A stretch of DNA of 64,000 nt from Sipunculus nudus. Taxonomy: Eukaryota > Annelida > Sipuncula > Golfingiida > Sipunculidae. The notes under the pieces were generated by a model. The model was not told where the DNA came from. It saw nothing but the letters and a program-made list of their open reading frames with translations, and made no database searches. Positions 45,895 through 57,268 of the stretch are shown here, in pieces (the first letter of the stretch is position 1; the number at the start of each line of letters is the position of its first letter). The stretch spans positions 64,975,389-65,039,388 of the forward strand of contig CM049315.1 of NCBI GenBank assembly GCA_026874595.1, in the 5' to 3' direction. Made by a program: the position numbers and the translations under genes.

Positions 45895-46530
45895 CACAGG
45901 TCACTCCTGAAATACTGGTATGGATGTAAACAACACAAATATGATTGTAGGTGGCATCACGTGTTTTGTGTGTGAAAAAGCCATCAAAGATGTATGGAAA
46001 TTCAAATCTAAGGCACAAACTTCAAACCGCTCTTGAGCTATGTGTTCAGATGCACGGAACCCAAAACCAATTGTAGGTGGCATTACAAGTCTTGTATATG
46101 ACGAAGCTATCCGAGATATACAGATATGCACAATTTCAGGCTGATACATTATAACCCCCTGAAAAATAAGCAGGAATATACACTGTGCAGAAATCATTGT
46201 AGGTAGCTACACCAGTCTTGTGTAGGAGAAAGCCATCAAAGATACATGTACATGCCAAAATATCAGGCTGATACGTCAAACTTCTCTTGAGTTGGGTCCA
46301 CTCAGCTGACCCTAAGTGCCAGGTGTAGCTACTGCACTAAGTGAACCCTTGACCTGTACATGGCTGTACTGACTGAACTCTTCACCTGTTGCCTAGTCTG
46401 ATACAGTTGACAGTCTGCAAAGCTATAAATAAATGCAGACTAAAACTTAGCCAGTTGCCAAAGCTGAAACAGTTGGCAGTCTGCCAAGTTATTTATAGAT
46501 ACAGACAAAATCTTGGCATGTTGCCAAATC
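45895..46530 (+). repeat. Dispersed repeat D, copy 2
   Basis: It parallels 23080-23760: 'atgattgtaggtggc' units, the 'cagttggcagtctgcc' blocks and 'ctgtacatggctgtactga'. No gene is supported. Confidence 0.7.
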
Positions 46531-47092
46531 TGTTTACACATACTGAAAGACTTAGGCTACAATGTTTTTTTCAGGCTGATATATTCATGATATTTTTTAT
46601 CAAAAAAGTTGAGATTAACAACAGATGCCTTTTGAAAGCAAAATCACAATACAGATATATTTATTCATGGATTTATCTTACAGATAAGTTGGATATGGAC
46701 TCCAATTATTTATGTTGCTGGTCCATCTCTGCTAATATACCCACACAGCTCAGTCTGTTACTACAATAAATCTACTAGCTTTGTTTACCAAAGTATCTCA
46801 CTGTCCTATCAAAGACAAAGGTCCAACAATTCAGCCAAAAATTATTTTAGTAAACTTGAACAAAGGCCACCTAAGAATCATTTTTGTGCAATGTTACAGA
46901 ATTTGAAACAACTGTTTTGCAGAAGAAGACTATTGCCCCTCAGTTTGATATAGGCTTACTTGGCCACAAGACCAATGACAGCCTTCTATGACTCTACCAA
47001 CAAGAGCCCTGCAAATGTGCATAATATGCCCATAGTGTATCTGGTGACCCCGGACTTCATTAAAATGCATGAATTTTGATGAGAATGCCCAC

Positions 47093-47292
47093 CTGGATGC
47101 CACAATATCTGGTAGATGAGGGGTGTTTGGTGTGATCTTTACGGTAGTGACATCAAAGAAGATATTATCTGACTTCACATCTAGAGAGTATGTGCCTGTC
47201 TTCATGTTCTCCAAGTGGTATGTTCCATCACCATTCGTAACCGTCTGCTGCTTCAGATTCAAGTATATCATAGCTCCTGGCACCCCTTTGCC
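47093..47292 (-). CDS. NOMO: NOMO-like exon
   Basis: The exon is 200 nt: 66 codons plus two bases of an Arg codon. The acceptor is ATTTCAG and the donor GTGGGC. The peptide starts GKGVPGAMIYLNLKQQTVTN, runs through GDGTYHLENMKTGTYSLDV and ends ITPNTPHLPDIVAS. This is the diagnostic carboxypeptidase-regulatory-like beta-sandwich: GVPxAxVxL strand, DGxYxLEN turn, then TGTYxL. The 'I-x-PNTPxLxDI' signature is specific to NOMO in my knowledge of the family. It is the strongest single piece of evidence for the gene. Confidence 0.95.
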
Positions 47293-47359
47293 CTGAAATG
47301 GTAGTTCAACATTATGTGTGTACTGATGTAAGTTGGATACATTGAGGCAAAACATACAA

Positions 47360-48130
47360 CTATTGGGACCCATGGATCTCCAAACTCAGCTGAATTTGTC
47401 TATGAGGATATTTTTATGAGCTTTTTCAAAATGTGGGTCCTGTGAGCTTAACCTTTGACTGAAAAATCTGAGAACTTACTATCCCTGAAAATACATCATT
47501 CTGATTTTCATGACAATCAGACCACCAATACTTGAGATAACCAGAACACTGACAGGTTAGGAAGGGCCCTATACACTTCCATTGCAGTTAGTGGTGCTTG
47601 GAAATTTATAATAAAGACCTGATTATATTTAAATACAGAGGGAACCCACTCAAAACAGTATATAAACATCTGAATAAAAATTTTAAGGTTTAAATCAGTG
47701 CTAGGTGTGTATAAAGAGATGGGAGTGGAGCATCCCAATCAAAAGAATCTGACATATTAAACTGTAAGCCTGGTCAGAATGTAAATCAGCAGAATGGTCC
47801 TGTGATGAAAAGTTTGGCTGAAAATACATCCACAATCTTTTTACAGAAGGTTTCCTGTTTCATTTAATCTCATGACCCCAAAAAGGGTTATTTCTTTTAT
47901 GGTCGGTCTCATATGTCATGTTTGAAACCAGTTTTTCAATCTAACCTGGAGTTATCATCCGGAAATAAATTTGTGGACAGATGGCCCCTGTGACCTTGAC
48001 CTTTAACCTCATGACCCCAAAATCAAAAGCTACTTTTTTTTTTTATTGGTGGGTCGTATATAAATTAAGTTTGAAACCTATTTATCAACCCAAACTGGAG
48101 TTATCATCCAGAAATAAAGTTGTAGATACA
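47360..48130 (+). repeat. Mixed dispersed repeats
   Basis: A family-B-like 5' motif (GGGACCCATGG, 47367) is followed by the 'ctgacaggttaggaaggg' repeat (compare 18590 and 38850) and TGACCTTGACCTTTAACC units. It is non-coding. Confidence 0.65.
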
Positions 48131-48399
48131 CTATGGGAGCACTTTGGCGACAGGTGGAAGACCTGTGGAAGGTTTGGTCACTCAGTGCCAATGCTAATGA
48201 TCAGGAAAACTTCCCTTAATATATATATAATTCGTCTTGCTTTGTCAAATATTATTTAAACAGAAATGTCAGTTAAATAATGTAATACTCCTTGTTTCAT
48301 TCAATGAATTGTCAGTTAGCTTGTTTACTTTTGCATAATATATATCTATTACCTAACATTTCAGAAATACCTGTGTTGTATATAAGCCCTCAGTCACAC

Positions 48400-48622
48400 T
48401 TGGCCACTCCTGGCCACAGTCAGCCACCAGATATCAATCATTTACAAAGGAGGGTCATTATCAAACACTGCTATAATCATCCACTTAAAGACTTGTTGAT
48501 AGTTTATTCTTTAAGTGGTCACTGGCTTTTTCAGCTGCATACCACTGGCTACTAAGGCCATTAAGTCATTAGGCAGAGGTCCTTATGGGAATTTGGTGAT
48601 AACTAGTGGCTGTGAGTGGCCA
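48400..48622. mobile_element. Possible MITE-like inverted-repeat element
   Basis: GGCCACTCCTGGCCAC at the left and, read inward from the right, GGCCACTCACAGCCAC form imperfect inverted ends about 220 bp apart. I see no clean target duplication, so this is tentative. Confidence 0.35.
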
Positions 48623-48739
48623 GTACATTCACTCCATACCACAGCAAATGACCTGATCTTTAACAATGGCACTGAGTTACCAAAACTAACACAGGATTCC
48701 CTGGCCTGTGGCCAAAGTGCTCTCATAGTGATAGATAGC

Positions 48740-48985
48740 GCCTGTGACCTTGACCTTTGGCCTGGTGACCCAAAAATTAATTTTGTTCTTCCCCTGTTGG
48801 CAGGTCAGTTATATGCGCAAGATAGAAGATTTGGGATGAAAAGTTTGACTTAAAATGCAACCACTATCTTTTTAAATAAGTGTGTCCTGTGACCTTGACC
48901 TCTGACCTGATGACCCCAAAATCATTAAGGAAAGCACCATTCCTATACCCCAGTACACTTTTAGTTAGCTGACCTAAAAGACATT
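48740..48985 (+). repeat. TGACC-type dispersed repeat
   Basis: Two ~150-bp units carry TGACCTTGACCTTTGGCC and TGACCTTGACCTCTGACC, with 'gaccccaaaatcat'. Confidence 0.75.
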
Positions 48986-49146
48986 CACAAAAAAATTGAC
49001 CCATGATCAAAAATATGCTCATGTAGAGCGGTGTATGGCGGTTGCACCCAGCAGTTTCTCCTGCCAACCTGCACATGACTGGAAAGCCTGGCAGTAATTT
49101 CTGGAAGCTGTGAAAAAAATACATGTGCATATGTATATCTGTGTTT

Positions 49147-50290
49147 CACCTGTATACTGTGGATTCAGATAATATCGTGGGCTTAAAATTTTGTGGTTTT
49201 TGTACAAAACGCATATCGTGGGGTAATTGAATTTGTGGAAAGACAAAGAAAACTTAAGGAAATTTTGTTTATTAATACCTCCATGTGCGCAATGAAGACG
49301 AGCCTGATGTACACAGGTGGTTTGGCTTTGATGCTTATCACACCGTGCGCATGTACCGCGGTCATTCAGGTCTGTCTTGAACAAACATGCTCCGCCCGAC
49401 CCGAGCCTTACAAAGAATTAATCAGCCGTGACCGACACGTACCGGGCGATACATCAGCTGCTAGTTGTAACATCCGATACACCGGCTATCAGATATAACA
49501 CCCGATCACACCACGTTCAGAGAAAACGTGTACCATCACTTGACCGGAGCTAAAATGAAACAGGACCGTCCACATGAAGGTTTTTAACTTTTTTTTTAAT
49601 CGAGGCGGTAGTCACAAGTAGCGCCCGTAAATCCCTGACGGGGCAGTGGGACGAGACACGGTTCGTTCGTCATTCATCTTGTCAACTATATTTGGAGATT
49701 ATAAAGAAATAATTTGCCTAATAGTATTCTGTGGCACTTACTTACGCTAACATATATGTACAACTATTGGCAATATTCGGAAGAAGTACCGCCTGCATGT
49801 ATTATTAATGGGTCACTGTTATGCAGGCAACTGTTGTCGCAATATTCGGATTAAGTGCTCTTTCGTGTTCCGAGATAATCGCATTAATGCAATTGAGTTT
49901 ACACAGCCCTTGTATTTTAGGCCAATAGGTAGCTAAGTCTCTATTGAAAGGAGGTTGAAAAGGCCGGTTCCGAAAAAGCCGTGCCTCGATAGCTGTGGTT
50001 ACGAAAATTGGAACTTGTGTACCATTCTTGTCGTGTCAGAACTACCGCTTTGCACAACAGAAATGTGGTATTGTTCTTGCATTTTTCACCCGAAATGTTG
50101 ATAAGAGGAAATGTTGGGATACGTTTTCAGTTTAAATTATACTTTGACATTTTTTATTGTAAAGATATCAGGGGGCCGTGTTTGTACGATATTAGCGGAA
50201 ATAATTTAATTGACAAAAGAATATTTATAAATCCCGCATGTTATAGTAATTTGCGAAAAGCAATTCAGTGTATTTAATAAATGTATCAAA
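49147..50290. other. CpG-bearing anonymous segment
   Basis: It begins TACTGTGGATTCAGATAATA and holds more CpG than its flanks (for example GACCCGAGCC, CGTACCGGGCG). That base composition resembles the DNA transposons elsewhere in the window. I could not find a matching right end or a protein, so its nature is open. Confidence 0.35.
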
Positions 50291-50389
50291 AACAATAATA
50301 AAATAGTAATAAACAGGTCGTTCTCAGATTTCCCTATCTGCTGTACTTAATCTTAATTATTACATGATGATTTGCCAGGGGACCTTAGA

Positions 50390-51350
50390 TACTAAGTTAG
50401 AAGTTTCTACATCCAACTGCTACAATCTGTGTGTTTAGGGTGATAGGGTACTCAAATCAGCTCACACAGCTCTCAGAATATTGATCACAAAGACCTATGT
50501 CAGGTTTCCATAAGCTTTTAAGAGGACCTCCCTGCTTCTTTATTAAAGGGACATAATCAGGAACAATATCATGATTATTCTTTCACACTATCAGTTCATT
50601 TTTGCTTTATATAAAAGTTTCCCAGCACACAGTCTAAGTACCTTCTTTACGGCTGTTAACACCTTGTTATGGTCCTGCATTGTGAGTAAACACAGTCCAC
50701 ACGTCTCTATTTACCATAACAAGGCTGCTTCACTGGAGGTCTGATTTTGTGCATGAACGATGGATCCCACACATGGACCTTCATGTCCTCTGATATGGCA
50801 TCTCCTAATTGTTTTTTGTTTGAGATACTTTATTGATACTGAATATGCACATATATATCACATATTACAATCATCAAAGGGATTGGGTGCAAGCTACTTA
50901 AAGCTTACCTTGACTCTCTCCCAAATGTTTCCACTAACAAAATACGATGGTATTTGGAGTATTTGGGTGTGACTGAGTTAAGGTCAGTTTAGGGCTAGAC
51001 GATACAATTTGTATAATGTCTGACTTTTTGGGTGCTCATAATCTTATTTTTGGCCAGTCACAGAACAAAGGTCACCATGACCTAGTTTCAGGTTTCCAAG
51101 GAAATTTGCCCAGAACCTCCCTGGTTGTTGCGTTAGAAAATTCTAGGCCTAACAGATACAATTTGTGCCCTGCCTGACTGTCTGGGTGCTAACAATCATA
51201 TTTTTGGCCAGTTTCTTGGAGAATATAGGTCACCATGACTTGGTTTCAGGTTTTTCAAGGAAATTACCCAAGAACCTCCCTGGATATTAGGCCAATGGAT
51301 ACAATTTGTGTCCCGTCTGAATCTCTTTGTGCTAAAAATCTGAAATTGTC
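50390..51350 (+). repeat. ~160-190-bp diverged tandem units
   Basis: Units share 'aggtcaccatgac(c/t)tagtttcaggtt', 'acctccctgg', 'agaa(g/a)ttcta' and 'acaatttgtg(c/t)cc' and are interrupted by other sequence. They are related to the 336-bp core of family B and to 63190-64000. Confidence 0.7.
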
Positions 51351-51675
51351 TTAAGATATTAAAATGAGCTTTTTCAAAATTTGGGTCCTGTGATCAAGTG
51401 TGAAGCCAATCTGTCTATCCAAACTGGAGTTAATTTGTGAAGGGTTGGGCTCTGTGACCTTTGTGACCCAAAAATCAAAAATGAATCTTCCACTCCTAAA
51501 CCCTAACCCAGTGGGTGTCTCCAGTCTCTAGTGAGAGGCTGCCAGCAGGTCTTCAGTATGTGTAAACAGATTTGGCAACATGCCATGATTTTGTATCACT
51601 AGTCCAGCAGATATCGAGACTGTTAGAGACTCTTGTGCTTTTAGTAAAGTTTTATCTAGCATATGTACCAGTGTA

Positions 51676-53237
51676 CCGTAGATCCGCGTTTTGCCGCCGC
51701 ACGTCGTCTAATGGCCGCACCCCATGTTCGTAAAATATCTGGAAGGCTCCTTCACTGGAGTAAAAAATTCCCAAAACCTTACTTGATGGCCGCACCACAT
51801 TTTCACCACGTTCCATTGCCGGGTGGGGTATGGGAAGTTTTGGGAACACAACGAAAAAAGGTTCATTTCTTAAACGCTAGGCTGCAGCTAGATATGCTGC
51901 GGTATGCTGATATGTGGTCAGGCATAACAGTTTTGGGAAACAGTTGCAACCGTGTATGTTGCTTGGCTTTGCTAATTAATTAATTTTATTAATTTGTTAA
52001 ACCGCCTGATCTACCTGATTAGAATAGATGACAATTTGTTAGGTTTATGACGACTCATCCAAGACGAATCCTAGTAGGGCCACGAAATTAATTTGACACA
52101 TCACTGAATGCCGGAGAATCTTGCGCCTTTAACTTGACTAATTAAAGTTCAATGGGACATCAAAGCATTGTATGGGACGACTGTAATTTAAACATTATTT
52201 AGACATTATACATCGTCGGTCATTTAACAACAAAACATTTCAATAAACGACACCCGCGTCGGTGATCATATTTCCAGAACACCTCGGGTTGTGCTGATCA
52301 TAATATATGCAAAATGGTGTCCGAACCGTCAACCGGCAAAAGATGCAACAGAAAATGATTACGGAACTTGCGGGCCTTGGTGTACCTTGCGCCTTTACCC
52401 TGTCTAATTAAACTTCAATGGGACATCAAAGCCAACGGTACTCTTTATGATGGCTTTTATTTACACTCTATACAACGTCGGTCAATTAACAACCTTGACA
52501 AAACCTTTTAATAAGCGAATCCCGCTTCGAGCCTTTACGCGTACACCCAGGGTCCTGCTGATCATAATATATGCACACTGGTGCCCGAACCGTCTGCTAG
52601 CAAAATGTGCCATATTTAAAGATTACGGAACTAGCTGGTGAGGTTATGACCTTTGAGCGCCATCTATTGAAAATTTGATGAACGAAGAAGTATCTGAACG
52701 TGAACGCGGGTTTAATTGCCGAAGAACGTATTGTCTTTGGTTATCTTTTGTTTTACAGTTTATTTTAAAAGAAATGATATGTTCAAGAAATATCTTAAAA
52801 TAATGTTTTACCGATATTGCAGCCATACTCAAATATAGGTACAACCGTTAGTCTGGATAGAATGCATAATTTGGCGAGTGAATATCGATCTTTAATCAAT
52901 CATTGCGTGAAAATTGCCGTGGTTTATGACTGACTCAGAAAAGTTTTATAATACATATAAGCATGTTTAAAATATCAATTTTACATTTTATAAAATTAAT
53001 AATCAATAAAATTAATATACAAATATGCAGTATCATTGAATATACGTTCCCAGTATTCACTTCTTCCTCAGCCTATTATCGACCATTGGCCCTCGGCGGG
53101 CCGTCGAGTCTCTTGTACATGTTTGAATTCAGCCTAACCTGCGTTTTATAGCCGCATCCCTTGTCGATAAATATTAGTCGGGATTTTCGGCTGTAAGTCT
53201 TATTTTATGGCCGCGGCGGCAAAACGCGGATCTACGG
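51676..53237. mobile_element. TIR DNA transposon, non-autonomous, TA target
   Basis: The terminal inverted repeats are perfect for 25 bp: CCGTAGATCCGCGTTTTGCC followed by GCCGC, at 51676-51700 and inverted at 53213-53237. TA is present at both flanks (51674-51675 and 53238-53239). The element is 1,562 bp, with no long reading frame. Inside is a ~265-bp diverged tandem duplication. The TA target and 'gccgcac' subterminal words suggest the Tc1/mariner-pogo superfamily, by inference. Confidence 0.85.
52121..52640. repeat. ~265-bp tandem duplication inside the TIR element
   Basis: TTGCGCCTTT starts at 52121 and 52387, and GATTACGGAACT recurs at the unit ends. The copies are clearly diverged, so the duplication predates this insertion or the element is not new. 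Confidence 0.8.
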
Positions 53238-53789
53238 TATTTAGAAAGGCATAACAGGCTTGGAACCCCATCTGGTAGGTGATTTTGAGTTCTGTACCTT
53301 TTATGTTCTTTTAATATACTCTTGTTGTTTAGCCGCTGATTGTGATTTGTTGTGTGCCTAAGTGCTGATATATTTACTGCACCATCAAAACCACACAATC
53401 TCTACTTTTCCACGCTGAACCAAAGGCAACCCGGTCCATCACTTGGTATTAAGTATTAATTTGATATAATGTATAAGAACAAATGACAAGATAGAATTTC
53501 AAAGAAACCAAGTCTGTGGTGATAATGGAAAAGTACTTATATTTTAGGTAAAGGTCACCAAAATGTTTTATAAGTTTGGAGATGTCATGTGTTGCTGATT
53601 TCCACCAAGTTTATATTTTTTTCACCCTGGGTTTATGGATATATAATATAAGGTTGATAGATGGCAGTGTGTCTGAAATACAAGCTTTACAAAATTGTGG
53701 ACATGGAGGTGGATGTGTATACCTACGCTCATCCTGTAAAACAATAAGCCCCTGTGGGTCCCTTATTTAAATAATAATAATTATTGAGA

Positions 53790-54055
53790 TACAGGAGCTT
53801 TTCCATCCAATTTTTAATAATTCTGGGGTGCAAAAACAAGCCCAATAACTCTGAGAAAATAGATTGCAGTGATCTAATTTTAGGTTTTTAAGGAGATTTT
53901 CTTAAAGACCTCCATGGATTATAAGATAGAAGTTCCTACGTCCAACAATTACAATTTGCGCCATGTTTACAAACAACCAGGTGACTGGACTGCCAGAAAG
54001 AAAACAGACAAAGCATGATCGCTATAGCTCAGATGACTTACAGTCAGCTGAGCTA
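53790..54055 (+). repeat. Family-B 3' unit with hairpin
   Basis: One diverged core unit is followed by a tail and the 31-nt hairpin 54025-54055, only 125 bp from the NOMO exon at 54180. Confidence 0.7.
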
Positions 54056-54179
54056 AATATTCTTCAATAATGTGTAATCACCTATTTTGTGAAAATTTTC
54101 TTTATTTCTTTTATTAATTAATTCCTGATAATTAACAAGAAAAATATGGTTTATGACAGGTTTATCTACCACAGCTTAC

Positions 54180-54236
54180 CTTCTGTGAGTCTAGCACTCT
54201 GCCACTGACAGAAAATCCCTCCACTTGGAAAGTTTT
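54180..54236 (-). CDS. NOMO: NOMO-like exon
   Basis: The exon is 57 nt, 19 codons, phase 0 at both ends. The acceptor is ATATTGTAG and the donor G|GTAAGC. The peptide is KTFQVEGFSVSGRVLDSQK. It links VELE of the preceding exon to GKGVPG of the next, as in the family where 'V-x-GFSVxGRVL' opens a beta-sandwich repeat. The exon is very short but sits between two well-supported exons with matching phase. Confidence 0.92.
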
Positions 54237-54573
54237 CTACAATATAAAGAGCGAAATATAATCCACACTCTGACTGGCTGGTTATAAGGATGGACACATT
54301 TTAAATGCATGTTATTATATATCTGTATTTAAATATATCTATATTGTATTGTTACAGACATCATAAACTGAGACCCTTAACAAACTGATTCTTGTTTTAA
54401 TTTCTTTGAATCTTAAGTTCTGGATTAGGTAGAAGTATGTTATGGTTCATCAAGGCACTTCATATTAAAGCACTACTGAAAAGGTATTGCTTCAACAAAG
54501 ACTGTTGATCAACTAATCCATTTTTTATTGCCTGTTATTACATATATATTATTATCATATATATATGTATATT

Positions 54574-54587
54574 GGGGGGGGGGGGGG
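54574..54587 (+). repeat. Poly-G tract (14 G)
   Basis: A G homopolymer beside an AT dinucleotide stretch, inside the 567-bp intron. Confidence 0.8.
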
Positions 54588-54803
54588 TACATGTATATGT
54601 AATAATATAAGATTCAAAGAAATTAAGTCAAGAATAAATTTGTCAAGGGTCTCAAATTATGATGTCTGTACCAATACTATATATTGATAATAGCTAAAGC
54701 AATCAATAATCCTAACATACCACTTGTATTGATTGGTATGTTAATGTTCATACAAACAGCACCGACCTTTCAGAAATATGAAATATGCTTTATGAGAGCT
54801 TAC

Positions 54804-54893
54804 CTCCAGCTCTACAGAGCTGTGATGTACTGTGAAGTCCATGGACTTGGGTTCCACATCGAATGTGATATGTTCCCCTTTGTAAAACGGGAC
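54804..54893 (-). CDS. NOMO: NOMO-like exon (5'-most in window)
   Basis: The exon is 90 nt, 30 codons, phase 0 at both ends. The acceptor is TGTTCCTAG and the donor GTAAGC. The peptide begins VPFYKGEHITFDVEPKSMDF and ends TVHHSSVELE. The VPFY-(K/R)-GE-x-ITFDV motif is strongly conserved in NOMO proteins and ends one lumenal repeat. Earlier exons must lie beyond 57 kb or outside the window; I found none between 54894 and the window end. Confidence 0.94.
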
Positions 54894-57268
54894 CTAGGAA
54901 CAGATATAACCACAATTAATTAACTATACAGTCATAAATTATCATTTTTTTTCACAAAAAGCATCTCCTAAATGATATGTGATTCTGACATCATAATACA
55001 CAATAAGCTAGCAAATAAGGTAGACTGACAACATATTTACAACAAATGGTCCAACAACTGTTCATGAGCACCACGTAGTTACCATACACATATTTTTAGT
55101 ATTATATTTTTACTTCAATCATACATTTATTAAGCATCTCATGGTAGTATCATTCATAGCATCAGGCCTGGACAAATTAGGAATTGCCATAATGTCACTG
55201 GACACTCCAGACACTCCAGGTGGCTTAGTTGACTTTAAATCTACTCAGATTACACCATATACAACAATTAATATTACACAGTAAAAACATTTGGCAGAAT
55301 GCTGATCTTAACCAGAGACGGTTGCTACACAGCAGTTCCGCTTAAAGGTACAGTAAAAACTCACATATAATTCGATCTCGCATATAAGTTGAGTACAAAT
55401 TTTCAGGGTAAATATCAGGTAATATTTTTCTCAAGCCATTCTGGAGGTCAAAACAGGTCTGAAGCAGCATACATGACCACCGAGAGTACTGTGATAGGCC
55501 ACTGGGGAAAGGTGAATTGTATGACTGGCCACTAGTTTTTGACATTCATACCACTCCAATTTTATTTTTAAACTGTAAAAATGTCATTTGTTTTGTTGTG
55601 CAATCTATTTAAAAGTTATCAGGCATCATGAAGATTCTAAGATTAAGAAATAAAACAGAAATGAAGATTGTCTGACACCCAGAATCGGCAGGTGGCCGAT
55701 ACTAGAACATCCAAGGATTTCTCACACTTTCTCTCATTGCTCATTTATTTTAAACTTCTAATGATTGTTTGTGTCAGATTTCAATAAAAAAATATGACTA
55801 TTTAAGCGTGTTTATAAAACAGGCTTGTCACAGACTTCTCTACATTTTAAATAATCTAAATTAAAAAGAACGCGCGAAGATGGACCAAGCCAGTCGCCTG
55901 AAAAGGCCAAGTGACAAGTGTAAGCTGTCCTCAGCTTGGTCATAACTGTGGATCAAGGGCAGTAATTTTATTATCAGAGATTTTTATTATACATTCTGAG
56001 AAAACACAAGGCCATAAAAGACAGTTTTATTCAAGTTTTAATTAACTCCGGTCTTCCTTGCCTCAAAAGACGGATGCACTAACGAACAATTACATGCAAT
56101 ATAACTGCATATATGCGGCGTAGGTATCCAGCATAGCGAACCGCAGAGTGAGAGCATGGAAGCCAGGGCTACACGAGGACAACACGTCAGTCGTACTTTG
56201 ATCAAACTCCGTTTTCCTATCTTTTTGATGAAAGTTTTCGTGAATGAATCATATATTTTCACATTCTGTTGAGTACTAATTTTGACTTAGTCTTGCAGGT
56301 TTTGTGTTCTTTTGTTCATTGCGATATCGATGTCAGGTTGAACTTCGGTCTATTTTTTTTCCCGAGCTTTGCTCAGGGCCGCAGTCATTCACTACCATTT
56401 TGGGTGATTTTTAACAAGGAACATCCGAACGGAGTGATAATTTCCCCCGGGTGTATGTCCACAGTTAAACAGCGTGATCTAGTTTTGGGCTTCTTGGGAC
56501 AGGCAGCCATCCCCGTACCGAGTGAGCGCTAATGGGTGCTGTAATCAGCGATTTTTCACCTGTCTGTAGTTCGGATACCACGGCCCACAGGCTTTTACCT
56601 TTTATGTTTGCAAACTTGCGCAAGCACCAATGTTTTTGTAGGGAAATACTGTAACATAATTGGATGTCAAATACACTGGGGCTGATGCCCTGGATAAAAT
56701 CCCAACAGATCACGCAATACCCATGCCTCTTGCACTCGTACTTGATCGCCCGTGAATGAAGCTCATTATAGCTAGACGCAGGTCATTTCCTGGTTGTCAG
56801 CAACCATGTAAATTGCAAACATTTTAATATACTGCATTATCGTAATGAAAGAACAGACTAAATGGTAAATATTAAAAAAATATTCAGAAAACTTTTAGTC
56901 TGTATTTTTTAACCGAAAGGGGGACTTGTGTACTTGACTTCACTGGAAACAGATATCTAGTTGTCGATCAGTTAAGACATTCAGGCTGGCAGTTTGACTA
57001 AGTTCATGCAAAATTTTGCCTCTCAGGCTTAGACCCACACATAAGTCGACTCCCCTTTCTTGGATTAATTTTTTTGGAACAAATTTCTCGCGTATATGCA
57101 TTTTTTTAAGGTATACTAGTGCTGAGCTGGTACTTTCACTTCCAGTGCTTTGACCTTCTTCTGCATTTATCAGACTGGCTTTATAATCATGCAAGGACCC
57201 TGTTTGACAATGTCTCTCTACATTTGTTCTGTGAACATAGTTCACCCTGTCTATATATTGTATGACTC
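54894..57268. other. Intron; two Tigger-like end motifs, no exon found
   Basis: ACAGTAAAAACTCACATATA followed by 'gatctcgcatataagt' at about 55349, and 'cacataagtcgactcccc' with 'ctcgcgtatatgca' at about 57030-57100, resemble pogo/Tigger terminal sequences. They face the same way, so they are not a TIR pair. The stretch between is partly CpG-bearing (55870-56530). No protein is recognised. Confidence 0.35.

Larger units (their letters stand above)
2527..54893 (-). other. NOMO: NOMO-like gene, internal part (eight exons)
   Basis: Eight minus-strand exons join without a phase error into 314 codons. The order and spacing of motifs match the middle of the nodal modulator protein (vertebrate NOMO is about 1,220 residues). 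Exon lengths are 90, 57, 200, 178, 142, 68, 70 and 137 nt from 5' to 3', and all borders are GT/AG. The known family is a type I ER membrane protein whose lumenal part is a string of beta-sandwich, carboxypeptidase-regulatory-like domains. It forms the BOS complex with nicalin and TMEM147 at the Sec61 multipass translocon. Introns here are 15.8, 3.3, 3.6, about 19, 1.65, 6.9 and 0.57 kb from low to high coordinate, and are filled with transposons and satellites. The start codon, signal peptide, transmembrane segment and stop lie outside the window. Recognition rests on remembered family sequence, not a database search. Confidence 0.93.

Noticed and set aside
46389-46769. 126-residue plus-strand frame
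   Set aside because: Its first part is repeat D, also present at 23600-23760, and the rest has no recognisable motif.
55349-57110. A complete pogo-like element bounded by the two TATAAGT-type motifs
   Set aside because: The two end-like motifs face the same way and no inverted partner or TA pair was found, so only isolated end motifs are reported.
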